This document shows, in pieces, positions 28,877 to 36,308 of a stretch of 50,059 nt of DNA (its first letter is position 1; the number at the start of each line of letters is the position of its first letter). Under the pieces are notes generated by a model that searched no databases, was not told where the DNA came from, and saw nothing but the letters and a program-made list of their open reading frames with translations. The translations under genes and the position numbers were made by a program. This DNA comes from Ferrimicrobium sp. (GTDB lineage Bacteria > Actinomycetota > Acidimicrobiia > Acidimicrobiales > Acidimicrobiaceae), in NCBI RefSeq assembly GCF_027319265.1, contig NZ_DAHVNP010000065.1, forward strand, positions 1 to 50,059, written 5' to 3'.

Positions 28877-30979
28877 TCATGCGAGTTCCCCAGCGAGGCC
28901 AAGGTTCGAGAGCAGGAACCTGGTGCGGCTCTTGGCCACCCGGCTAAGACTTGCCACGTCGGCCGGAGCGTGCCGGCTCGCCGGCAATACCACGAGTTCG
29001 ATATCCTTCGAAAGCTCGTTGGCACGCCCGAGCAGTGAGGCGGTGTGACCAAAATGGACATTCTCGTCCATCATGCCGTGGATAATCATGAGTTTTCCGC
29101 GGAGTCCCTCCAGTTCATCAAGGACCGATGAGCGCTCATAGCCCGTCGCATTCTCGATTGGGTCCCCAAGATAGCGCTCGGTGTAGGCGGTGTCATACCA
29201 GCGAAAATCCACCACCGGTGCGCCCGCAACACCGACGCCAAACACCTCTGGCGCTCGCGTCAGCGCGAGCAGAGTCATGTAGCCTCCATAGCTCCAGCCA
29301 TAGATTCCTACCCGTTCAGGGTCAAGCCGGTAACGGCGTTGGCAGTACTCCACGCCCCGCAGTTGATCCTCCAGTTCGATCTGGCCAAAGCGACCGCGCA
29401 GGTGCGCCTCAAAGTCCAGGCCCCGGCCATAGCTTCCACGATTGTCGAGTTTGACCACCACCGCACCCTGTTGAGCAAGGTACTGTGCCTGAAGATCCAT
29501 GGTCAGGCCAAAGTGATCCACCACCAGCTGAGCGTGTGGTCCGCCGTACACGGACACGATCAGTGGTGCTCCCTCACGCCGCTGTGGAGGAGGAAGATAC
29601 ACCGCCCCATACAAGGTCTCACCGGTCGCCGATGTGAGTTCGATCATCTCTGGTTCCACCAGCGCAAAAGGTACCGAAGTCGACCGAATCGATACCTCCT
29701 CGCCAGGGGTATCAAGCATCGCGACCGGAGAGCGGTCGCGAGAGGAAGCGTTCACATAGGTGCTACGACCATCGGGTGCTAGGACTCCTGTCGCGGCCCC
29801 ATACCCAACGGCTACTCGCTCGAAATGCTGCGACACGAGGTCAACCCGATAGATCCACTCTTGGGTTGGTGTAGCTCCGGTGGCGACCACCAGTGCCGTG
29901 GTGCCCTCAACGCCGAGGAGCTCGCGAATGACGACCGCTCCGATCTGTGTGCGAGTACCATCTGGCTGGAGGCGAATGAGATGGCGTTGACCCTCCTTGG
30001 CCTCCGACGTCGTCACAAGATCACCACCGGCCGCGAACTCTCGTTCTGGGAGATTGATCCACGGGTCACCGTGCTCGACGTCGAGCTCGGCGAGCGATCC
30101 ATCGCTTGGCCGGTACACCCAACGGGTGAGGCGGTCCTGGGCTCGATTGATGGAAGCGATCACCACTCGATCCCGGTCGAGCCACACCACATTGGCTAGA
30201 TAGCTCTGGTCATCAAAACTCTTGATCACCGTTCTGTTACGCGTCTCGAGATCGAAGAGACAGAGCACGACGGAGGCATTGGTCGCTCCTACCATCGGAT
30301 AACGGAAGCGCTCCACCATATTCGGGTGGACATCGGTGCGCACGATCAGGTGCTCCGCCACCTTGGACTCGTCGATCTCCGTGTAGACCAGCATGCGCCC
30401 CTGCGGATCGAGCCAGAGCCCGTTCATCCGGCCAAGCTCCTCCTGAGCCACGTACTCGGCCAAGCCAACCGACATGCCATCCCCCGCTGCCACCACGAGA
30501 CGCTCCCGCCGGCCGTCCCCAAAAACTACGACGAGTTCGGTTCCCGTCGTCGCAACGAAACAGTCGTCACCACATCGTTGGAGATGTTGGAGACCGGTGA
30601 AGTCGTATCCGCTGATCGCAGCACCATCGGGTAAGCCAACAAGCTGGAACGTACCACCGATGTTGACCAGCGCACGTTCATCGTCAAGGATCTGAAAGCC
30701 GCCGACGCCACCAAGGGTCTGTCGTAATCGTTGTTTACGCAACTCCTCTTCGAGCGTCTCAGCCTCGTGAGCCTCCCCCCCACCTGGGGCGGCAACGACG
30801 AGGTGTTCTTTCTTGTTGGCGATGTCAAAACGAAAAAGACCAAGACGATCACCGGTGTGCGGCGCAAGGTAATACAGATCGGTTCCGCGAGGGGTAAAGG
30901 CGACCTGACTCGGCAGCGTCATGCCGGGAATGGGTCGCAGGGCGAGGTCGGAGAGTCTCAATGGTGATGACGATTGCAT
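28877..30979 (-). CDS. S9-family peptidase (dipeptidyl peptidase IV-like)
   Basis: Serine peptidase with an N-terminal beta-propeller and C-terminal alpha/beta-hydrolase domain. The triad is Ser563 in GWSYGGY, Asp638 in MMDENVH and His670 in ASRHAP. A paired Glu in the propeller (YVAQEELGR, about 190) is placed like the Glu pair that holds the free N-terminus in DPP IV, suggesting removal of N-terminal dipeptides, often Xaa-Pro. 700 residues, close to the family norm. No signal peptide is visible, so it is probably cytoplasmic and acts on imported peptides. The ATG has a TAGGGT hexamer ending 6 nt upstream and no Shine-Dalgarno, which implies a leaderless message. Confidence 0.88.
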   Translation of the reverse strand: MQSSSPLRLSDLALRPIPGMTLPSQVAFTPRGTDLYYLAPHTGDRLGLFRFDIANKKEHLVVAAPGGGEAHEAETLEEELRKQRLRQTLGGVGGFQILDDERALVNIGGTFQLVGLPDGAAISGYDFTGLQHLQRCGDDCFVATTGTELVVVFGDGRRERLVVAAGDGMSVGLAEYVAQEELGRMNGLWLDPQGRMLVYTEIDESKVAEHLIVRTDVHPNMVERFRYPMVGATNASVVLCLFDLETRNRTVIKSFDDQSYLANVVWLDRDRVVIASINRAQDRLTRWVYRPSDGSLAELDVEHGDPWINLPEREFAAGGDLVTTSEAKEGQRHLIRLQPDGTRTQIGAVVIRELLGVEGTTALVVATGATPTQEWIYRVDLVSQHFERVAVGYGAATGVLAPDGRSTYVNASSRDRSPVAMLDTPGEEVSIRSTSVPFALVEPEMIELTSATGETLYGAVYLPPPQRREGAPLIVSVYGGPHAQLVVDHFGLTMDLQAQYLAQQGAVVVKLDNRGSYGRGLDFEAHLRGRFGQIELEDQLRGVEYCQRRYRLDPERVGIYGWSYGGYMTLLALTRAPEVFGVGVAGAPVVDFRWYDTAYTERYLGDPIENATGYERSSVLDELEGLRGKLMIIHGMMDENVHFGHTASLLGRANELSKDIELVVLPASRHAPADVASLSRVAKSRTRFLLSNLGLAGELA

Positions 30980-30985
30980 AGACCA

Positions 30986-30991
30986 ACCCTA
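30986..30991 (-). promoter_or_regulatory. -10 box TAGGGT of a leaderless transcript
   Basis: Read on the minus strand, TAGGGT ends 6 nt before the ATG of the S9 peptidase at 30979. No -35 match is seen; the strong hairpin at 31005-31039 lies just upstream and should insulate this gene from the ferritin-like operon. Confidence 0.42.
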
Positions 30992-31004
30992 GCGTGCACC
31001 TGAA

Positions 31005-31039
31005 TGAGGGGCTCAACTCGTTACGAGTTGGGCCCCTCA
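31005..31039 (-). terminator. 16-bp hairpin terminator after the ferritin-like operon
   Basis: The two arms 31005-31020 and 31024-31039 are complementary over 16 positions with a single non-Watson-Crick position and a 3-nt loop (TTA). It begins 34 nt after the end of the ferritin-like gene in the direction of transcription. Only TTC follows, so it lacks a U-tract, as is common in actinobacteria. Confidence 0.65.
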
Positions 31040-31072
31040 CCGGCCATCTCTACGCAAAGCGCGTGCCGCCAA

Positions 31073-31861
31073 TCAGAGCTTGGTGTAGTCCGATGTCGGT
31101 CGCGCCAACGTAGTGGGCTCGAAGGCGTTCGGCACCGGATAGGTGCCCAAGATAAAGTTGAGAATCGCTGAGTGCTGCATCTCGACTGGCTCGATGCTCG
31201 CTGCGGTCCGAATCGCGATGGGTTGGGCGAGGACTCCGATCGCCGAGAGATAGGTCTCCCCGGCGATATTCTCAATCTCTAGCGCCAGCTTTGCGAGATC
31301 AACGGTATTCGTTACCGAGGCAAAGTCCTTGTTCACCACTGGCGTGAGTACCGGATCCGTTGCCGTCACCGCCGACTTGCCAGCGGAACGCAGAATCGCA
31401 TTCCATGCAGCTCCATGTTCCTTGTGCTGGGCGCGCGCCGTCTCGGCGAAGACCACCACCGCAGGAGGTACTGCACCTAACTTGCCCGCCTTGGCGGCGT
31501 TGATACCTGCCGTATAGGCATAGACCCCAAGGTTCTCGAGGCTCGCCGCTAAGGCAGCCACATGAAGATCGGTCAGCGTGGAGGCAGATAGCTCAGGAGC
31601 GCTGGAAGAGGAGGAGACCTTCGTCGCCGAGGAACTCGAACCACAGGCCGCAAGCAGCGCACCTGCGCCGACGGTAGCACCCACTCCGAGGAGAAAGGTA
31701 CGTCGATTGAGACGAGAACGAGCCTCGACCTGTGATCGCTCTTGGGCGACCTCCTCGGCCCAATCCTTGGCACCCTCCTGGAGCGCTGGCAGGCTCACGT
31801 CGTGGTGAATCTCGTCAAGTTCAACGATCTTTGCATTGAGTTCAGCCTCACTGATCTCCAT
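31073..31861 (-). CDS. Exported ferritin-like domain lipoprotein
   Basis: 262 residues. A Tat-type signal (LNRRTFLLGVG, Arg pair at 53-54) runs into a lipobox LAAC (Cys about 73), so the mature protein is probably lipid-anchored outside. Before it lies an unusual 50-residue acidic tail. The four-helix ferritin-like domain (about 92-240) shows a diiron ligand set: Glu in ASLENLG, Glu and His in AETARAQHKEH, Glu in EIENIAGETY, and Glu/His in EPVEMQHSAIL. Function may be iron or oxygen-radical handling; it is unproven. The ATG at 31861 has GGGAG upstream. It lies 44 nt after a paralogue and downstream of a cupredoxin on the same strand. Confidence 0.78.
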   Translation of the reverse strand: MEISEAELNAKIVELDEIHHDVSLPALQEGAKDWAEEVAQERSQVEARSRLNRRTFLLGVGATVGAGALLAACGSSSSATKVSSSSSAPELSASTLTDLHVAALAASLENLGVYAYTAGINAAKAGKLGAVPPAVVVFAETARAQHKEHGAAWNAILRSAGKSAVTATDPVLTPVVNKDFASVTNTVDLAKLALEIENIAGETYLSAIGVLAQPIAIRTAASIEPVEMQHSAILNFILGTYPVPNAFEPTTLARPTSDYTKL

Positions 31862-31905
31862 GGTGGCTCCCTTTCTGTTCCTTTGATTCTCTCGATTGCG
31901 GTGTA

Positions 31906-32766
31906 TCACTTGACAGCTCCTTCCATGAGAGGACGAGCGTTAACGGTTGGGTAAAAGGCGTCGGGGAAGCCGATGGAGCCGGCAGCAGCGGGTAGTGCAG
32001 CCGCGTTGGGTGGCAACGCAATCAGCTGTGGAGCATTGCCCTTCAGCAACGCCTGCACAGCGAGCAGGATCGCGGCATGTTGTGCCTCAACACCCATCAC
32101 CGACGCCGTCAAGGTGCGCGCACTCGACGAGGTGATCACCCCTGTCGCCTTCACATAGGTCTCTGCTGCAGCTTGCTCGAGCTCCAGCGCCAAGGCAACC
32201 ACACCCTCAGGACCAGTGATTTTGGCCACCGCCGCCTTCACGACGGGAACGAGCGCGGGATCCGCACTGTTTTGCGGGGTTCCGCCAAGCGACTTGACGG
32301 CGGCGTTGAAGGCGCTCAGATGCTGCATGTGCTGGGCCATAGTGGTCTCGGCAAAGGCCTTGATCACGCCGTTGGCACTACTTCCACCGATATAGGGGAG
32401 CGTGAGTGCGGTCTTGTAGGTGTTGATGGCCAAGACCTCGATCGAGGCGTTGCTCTGGAGAATCTGGACATCAGTCGGGGTCGAGGCAAACGCTGGTGTC
32501 GACTCAAGGCTAAAGAGCGCCGCCCCAAAGCCTGCCGCCGCAAGAGCCCCTGCACCGAAGAGTCCAGTGCGCAACATACTTCGGCGTTCCTCGGCAACAG
32601 CCTCAGCCTCATAGGGATCGAGTTCCCCACGGCTGCGTAACTCCTGTCCGAGTTCGACGGTCTCTGCGAGACCCTGGTGAGCCTGTGCCATGGAATCCGA
32701 CTGCAGATCAGATGATTGTTCGATAAGTTCATTCAATGGACGTGGATCAAAGGCTTCTTTGGTCAC
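31906..32766 (-). CDS. Exported ferritin-like domain protein
   Basis: 286 residues. An acidic N-tail of about 60 residues precedes RRSMLRTGLFGAG (Arg pair 61-62), a Tat-like hydrophobic segment, and a probable signal peptidase site at AFA-ST near 94; there is no lipobox, unlike its neighbour. The ferritin-like domain carries the same ligand pattern: Glu in NASIEVL, Glu/His in AETTMAQHMQH (about 140-149), Glu in LELEQAAAETY and Glu/His in GVEAQHAAIL. The GTG at 32766 has AAAAGGAG 6 nt upstream; an earlier in-frame start would run into the cupredoxin gene and is rejected. Probably co-transcribed with the cupredoxin (gap about 71 nt). Confidence 0.76.
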   Translation of the reverse strand: MTKEAFDPRPLNELIEQSSDLQSDSMAQAHQGLAETVELGQELRSRGELDPYEAEAVAEERRSMLRTGLFGAGALAAAGFGAALFSLESTPAFASTPTDVQILQSNASIEVLAINTYKTALTLPYIGGSSANGVIKAFAETTMAQHMQHLSAFNAAVKSLGGTPQNSADPALVPVVKAAVAKITGPEGVVALALELEQAAAETYVKATGVITSSSARTLTASVMGVEAQHAAILLAVQALLKGNAPQLIALPPNAAALPAAAGSIGFPDAFYPTVNARPLMEGAVK

Positions 32767-32837
32767 TATTTTCTCCTTTTGTGAGACGATTTCTAGAACG
32801 AATAGCGTTACAATTGCTGCGTATCTAAGGCACCTCC

Positions 32838-33224
32838 CTACTTCACAACAACAAGAGTTCCGGTCATAAACTGATGAATAAGACATAGAAATGGATACGT
32901 ACCTGGCTTGTTATGGATAATGAAATGCACGGTGTGCCCCGGTGGGATCACCCCAGTATTGAAGCTACGATTGTCGGCAGTAAAGGTGTGCCCAACCGAA
33001 TCCTCATTGTGGATGATGATCTCCTCACCTTGGTGGACGACCACTTCATCGGGGATAAATTGGAAATTACTGATCACAATGGTGGCCGACTTCCCCGATG
33101 CAGATGGACCAGGATGCAGATTCGATGCACCGACACTTGCAGCACTCGAACCGCAAGCCGCAAGGACTAACCCTCCCAAGAGTAGGACGATTGCACCGAA
33201 GATCATTACTCGAAGTTGTCTCAT
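32838..33224 (-). CDS. Cupredoxin-domain lipoprotein (blue copper-like)
   Basis: 128 residues. Lipobox LAAC gives a lipidated Cys at about 24. The cupredoxin fold follows (VISNFQFIPDEVVVHQGEEI, HNEDSVGHTF, VHFIIHNKPGTYPFLC), with candidate type 1 copper ligands His79, Cys114, His117 and Met120. The Cys-x2-His-x2-Met spacing is tighter than in plastocyanin. Such proteins shuttle electrons or protect against metals outside the membrane; in acidophilic iron oxidisers related proteins (for example rusticyanin) carry electrons from Fe(II). It is first gene of a run with two ferritin-like proteins. ATG start with no clear Shine-Dalgarno, lying inside the loop of a perfect inverted repeat. Confidence 0.82.
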   Translation of the reverse strand: MRQLRVMIFGAIVLLLGGLVLAACGSSAASVGASNLHPGPSASGKSATIVISNFQFIPDEVVVHQGEEIIIHNEDSVGHTFTADNRSFNTGVIPPGHTVHFIIHNKPGTYPFLCLIHQFMTGTLVVVK

Positions 33225-33238
33225 GTTAGAACTTCGAG
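33209..33238 (-). promoter_or_regulatory. Perfect 9-bp inverted repeat around the cupredoxin start codon
   Basis: CTCGAAGTT (33209-33217) and AACTTCGAG (33230-33238) are exact complements with a 12-nt loop that contains the ATG of the cupredoxin gene. In DNA it could be an operator; in mRNA it would form a hairpin presenting or hiding the start codon. No known regulator consensus is recognised. Confidence 0.55.
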
Positions 33239-33255
33239 ACCACCACAATATCTGG

Positions 33256-33261
33256 ATTGTA
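33256..33261 (-). promoter_or_regulatory. -10 box TACAAT upstream of the cupredoxin gene
   Basis: TACAAT on the minus strand lies 31 nt before the ATG. The predicted start of transcription would be near 33249, just upstream of the inverted repeat. No good -35 is present, which could mean an activator or an alternative sigma factor. Confidence 0.35.
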
Positions 33262-33371
33262 AAGAGGACGAATTAATTGCCCTACTGAGGTGATCTCAGC
33301 GAACGGCCCTCGGCGCGCGATGGGTCATCTGAGCATGGTGCAAGCGATGGTCCGCAAGAAGCCAGGCTCCA

Positions 33372-34292
33372 TCAAGAGCCAGCGATGATGGCCAGGATCG
33401 CGACGAGGGCACTCATCCAGGCGACCTGGCGAGAGAGCCGACTCGCCCCACGCAGCGCCCGAACATCAGGTGGGGACCCCCCGAGGAACCGAGGTGTGCT
33501 GACCGCTCGGCCTCGATAGTGATTCACCCCTCCCAGATCGACACCGAGTGTGCCGGCGAAGGCCGCCTCAATCAGCCCCGCGTTCAGCGAGGGGTGTTGG
33601 GGAGCCAGTGTGATCAGGCGGCTGATGCGCCGACGTTGTTCACCATGAGCGCCAAGCCAGCTGACGATGACACCAAGAATCGCTGCAGGCGTCACCGCTA
33701 GGTCATCAACTTTTGCCGAGAAGTAGCCAAAGTTCTGGTAACGACGGTTCTGATGACCCACCATCGCATCGAGTGTGTTACTACTGCGAAAAGCCAGGGC
33801 ACCGCTTAGGCCACCAACCGCGTACCACCACAGTGGACCTAGGACCGCATCCGTGGTGTTCTCAGCGAGCGACTCGATCGCTGCCCGAGCGATCTCCTCT
33901 ACGCCAAGCCCAGCGGTGTCGCGACCAACAAGGTTTCCTAATCGTAGTCGTGCGCCGGACAGATCCCCCGCCTCGAGCAGCGCCGCAAGCGCCTCAGCCT
34001 CACGGACCAGCGATCGTCCCCCAAGGGTCAGCCACAGCCCAAGCGCCTCGACGATGCGTCCTCCTGACCAAAGGAGCGGAGGTAACACCAATGAAGGGAC
34101 GAGCGCCAAGCTCCACAACGCCGCTCCGCTAGCCCTCGAGTCCGCATAGACGTGTCCCTCGAGCCTATCGACACCGATCCCAAACCAGCGGACCGGGTGC
34201 CACCGATTCGCAGGGTCACCGAGGAGTTCGTCGAGCACCATCGCGCCGAGAACGACGAGCGCCGAGGGTCGTCGGTAGCGAGATCTAGCCAT
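33372..34292 (-). CDS. cobD: Adenosylcobinamide-phosphate synthase (CobD/CbiB)
   Basis: Integral membrane enzyme that attaches the aminopropanol (phosphate) arm to adenosylcobyric acid in B12 synthesis. Shows LDELLGDPANRWHPVRWFG near the N-terminus, NLVGRDTAGL, ESLAENTTDAVLGPLWWYAVGG, SSNTLDAMVGHQNRRYQNFGYFSAKVDD (in two parts), and APQHPSLNAGLIEAAFAG: all family hallmarks. 306 residues with several TM segments. The ATG overlaps the end of cobS by eight bases. It is the last gene of a cobI-cobU-cobS-cobD run. Confidence 0.92.
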   Translation of the reverse strand: MARSRYRRPSALVVLGAMVLDELLGDPANRWHPVRWFGIGVDRLEGHVYADSRASGAALWSLALVPSLVLPPLLWSGGRIVEALGLWLTLGGRSLVREAEALAALLEAGDLSGARLRLGNLVGRDTAGLGVEEIARAAIESLAENTTDAVLGPLWWYAVGGLSGALAFRSSNTLDAMVGHQNRRYQNFGYFSAKVDDLAVTPAAILGVIVSWLGAHGEQRRRISRLITLAPQHPSLNAGLIEAAFAGTLGVDLGGVNHYRGRAVSTPRFLGGSPPDVRALRGASRLSRQVAWMSALVAILAIIAGS

Positions 34293-35025
34293 GCACCCGT
34301 ATCACCGCCGCCGCGAGGAGCATGCCCGATTCAGCGACCAGACCCACCGCACCGACCACATCACCGGTGATCCCCCCAAGGCGCCGAACGGCAAAGGCAA
34401 GAACACCAAACCCGCACCCCACACCGAACACGATCGCAACCACCACCAGGGTCGTGGCGAGTAACGCCATGACAACGATGGCGATGAGCGCCTCAGCGAT
34501 GAGCGCCCAGATGATCGAGCGCCGCCGCTGGCTCGCAAAGACCTGCGCCATGGAACTCTCCTTAGCGAGTGGAAACCACATCATGGCGAGCGCCATCAAC
34601 GCACGACTGAGCACAAAAAACCCGATCACAAAGGCAGGAAAGGTCATCGATGACCAGGCGGCGACCCGCACCAGGACCACTACCATGAGCGCCACCACGG
34701 CAAAAGCACCTACCGTCGGCTCATCCATGATGGCGAGGCGCCGTTCCCTCGTTACAAAGCCGGCAAGGCCATCGGCGGTATCGGCTACGGCATCGTAGTG
34801 TAGCCCTCTCGTCAGCGCCGCATCGACGATGAGCGCCACCACCGCGCCGACCAGCGTTGAACCGGATCGATCGCCAAGCCAGAACCCCACAAAGGCCACA
34901 CTACCGACGATCAACCCCGTCAGCGGGATCACCACAAGACTGGCTGCGTTGAGCGAGCCTCCGAGAGGCAACAGGGTCATGAAGGCGATAGCCCCCCGTG
35001 CTCCTTGGAGCACACGACCCATCAC
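34285..35025 (-). CDS. cobS: Adenosylcobinamide-GDP ribazoletransferase (cobalamin synthase)
   Basis: Joins adenosylcobinamide-GDP to alpha-ribazole, the final assembly step of B12. 246 residues, strongly hydrophobic. It opens with GAIAFMTLLPLGG (the usual FLTRLPVP-like start) and contains the metal-binding region LTRGLHYDAVADTADGLAG followed by RRLAIMDEPTVGAFAV, matching the family's LHxDGLADTxDG and MKDSxxGxxG motifs, with a Tyr in place of the common Leu/Asp neighbourhood. GTG or the next ATG may start it. It overlaps cobD and lies 21 nt after cobU. Confidence 0.9.
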   Translation of the reverse strand: MMGRVLQGARGAIAFMTLLPLGGSLNAASLVVIPLTGLIVGSVAFVGFWLGDRSGSTLVGAVVALIVDAALTRGLHYDAVADTADGLAGFVTRERRLAIMDEPTVGAFAVVALMVVVLVRVAAWSSMTFPAFVIGFFVLSRALMALAMMWFPLAKESSMAQVFASQRRRSIIWALIAEALIAIVVMALLATTLVVVAIVFGVGCGFGVLAFAVRRLGGITGDVVGAVGLVAESGMLLAAAVIRVHG

Positions 35026-35046
35026 AATCGACCTACAGCGAGGGAA

Positions 35047-35577
35047 CTACTCATGCCCACGGTACCCATCGAGCGCAAGCGGAATCCCTGCCACGACCAG
35101 AAAGACACGTGCTGCCTCGCGCGCAAGTGCTTGATTCATCGACCCTAGCGCATCGACAAAGCAACGGCCAGCGGCGGTCATGGGATGGACGGCCAACCCT
35201 ACCTCCTCGGAGACGATCACCAGCGGCATGCGTCGCACTCGCAGGGTGGCCACGAGTTGCTGCGTCAATATCGCGAGTTCCTGCGCGTCACAGACGTCCA
35301 AACGCGATAACCAGGTGCCGATAGAATCGAGCAGCACTGGATGATCATCAAAGGCCAGCAGACGCACTAGATCACGGGGTTCCTCGAGCTCAAGCACGGA
35401 GAATCGGGGTCCTCGGCGCCGTTGATGAATCGCGACACGCTCGCTGAACTCTGCATCTGAAGATGCCGCTAGGGTGGCGATGTAGTGCACCGCCGGCTTA
35501 TCATCGAGGAGCGACTCGGCAAAGGCTGATTTACCGGAGCGCGTACCGCCAAGCACCAAGGTCGTTGGGCTCATCAT
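35047..35577 (-). CDS. cobU: Adenosylcobinamide kinase/adenosylcobinamide-phosphate guanylyltransferase
   Basis: Bifunctional enzyme that phosphorylates adenosylcobinamide and transfers GMP to it before CobS acts. The P-loop GGTRSGKSAFAE lies at about residues 9-20. YIATLAA, HQRRRGPRF, LLDSIGTWLS and VSEEVGLAVHP follow, the last being the typical SNEVGxGIVP block. 176 residues, normal. ATG start with AGGAGG upstream. It overlaps the cobI stop by four bases (ATGA), implying translational coupling. Confidence 0.92.
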   Translation of the reverse strand: MMSPTTLVLGGTRSGKSAFAESLLDDKPAVHYIATLAASSDAEFSERVAIHQRRRGPRFSVLELEEPRDLVRLLAFDDHPVLLDSIGTWLSRLDVCDAQELAILTQQLVATLRVRRMPLVIVSEEVGLAVHPMTAAGRCFVDALGSMNQALAREAARVFLVVAGIPLALDGYRGHE

Positions 35578-36284
35578 TGCCTCCTTTGGACGGGGACGAT
35601 AATGGTTGCAAAGTACCCCACGACGTCTGGAGCTTCACTAAGCGCGAGAACCTGTACGCGCTCAGTTCCCAACTCCATCCCTACCATAGTTCCCTCCAGC
35701 CGGCCAGCTCGGATGATCATGGCCCGGATAGCCGCGAAGTTGGCGGACAGCTTGTAGAGGACAAGCACAGACTCCCGGTCCTCAAGCAAGCGTGCAACAT
35801 GATCGAGTCCCCCAGTCGCTGGCACCAAATGGAGACGTTCGTCGTTGTCAACCAGGTTGGTCGTCGTCAGACTCGCCAACTGGCCAAAGGCGGGGATCCC
35901 CGGGATCACTTCCACTACGATTGGCACCTGCTCATGGTGAAGCGACGCCACAAAGAGCGAGAACGTCGAGTAGATGAGTGGATCACCAAGCGTAACAAAG
36001 GCAACCGTCGTATTCATGAGCCTTGGGCGCAGATCACGGATCAATGTGCGCGTGACATCCTCCCGCTGTGCGATGCCGGTGGTGCCACCCGTCATCGGCA
36101 TCGGCACCGAGACCACCTCTCGATCGGGCAACAGATCACGGACGATCCTTTCCGCACGGCCGATCGTTCGGGGCTGGCTCGAAGGAGCGAGAATGAGTTG
36201 GGCACTGGTGATGGCCTGCAGCGCCGCGAGCGTCACCAATCCAGGGTCACCCGGTCCGAGCCCCACCCCATAGATCTTCGTCAT
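35574..36284 (-). CDS. cobI: Precorrin-2 C20-methyltransferase-like enzyme
   Basis: SAM-dependent methylase of the corrin ring. Tetrapyrrole methylase fold with YGVGLGPGDPGLVTLAALQA at the N-terminus, FVTLGDPLIYSTFSLF in the middle and VEVIPGIPAFGQLASL, a combination typical of CobI/CbiL rather than the other ring methylases. The ATG at 36284 has AGGA upstream and gives 236 residues. It is the only ring-building enzyme in this cluster; the other three genes handle the lower-loop steps. It begins 24 nt after the sedolisin gene on the same strand. CbiL (anaerobic) and CobI (aerobic) forms cannot be separated from this sequence alone. Confidence 0.85.
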   Translation of the reverse strand: MTKIYGVGLGPGDPGLVTLAALQAITSAQLILAPSSQPRTIGRAERIVRDLLPDREVVSVPMPMTGGTTGIAQREDVTRTLIRDLRPRLMNTTVAFVTLGDPLIYSTFSLFVASLHHEQVPIVVEVIPGIPAFGQLASLTTTNLVDNDERLHLVPATGGLDHVARLLEDRESVLVLYKLSANFAAIRAMIIRAGRLEGTMVGMELGTERVQVLALSEAPDVVGYFATIIVPVQRRQ

Positions 36285-36308
36285 TCGTCCTGCGTCCACC
36301 ACCGCAGT

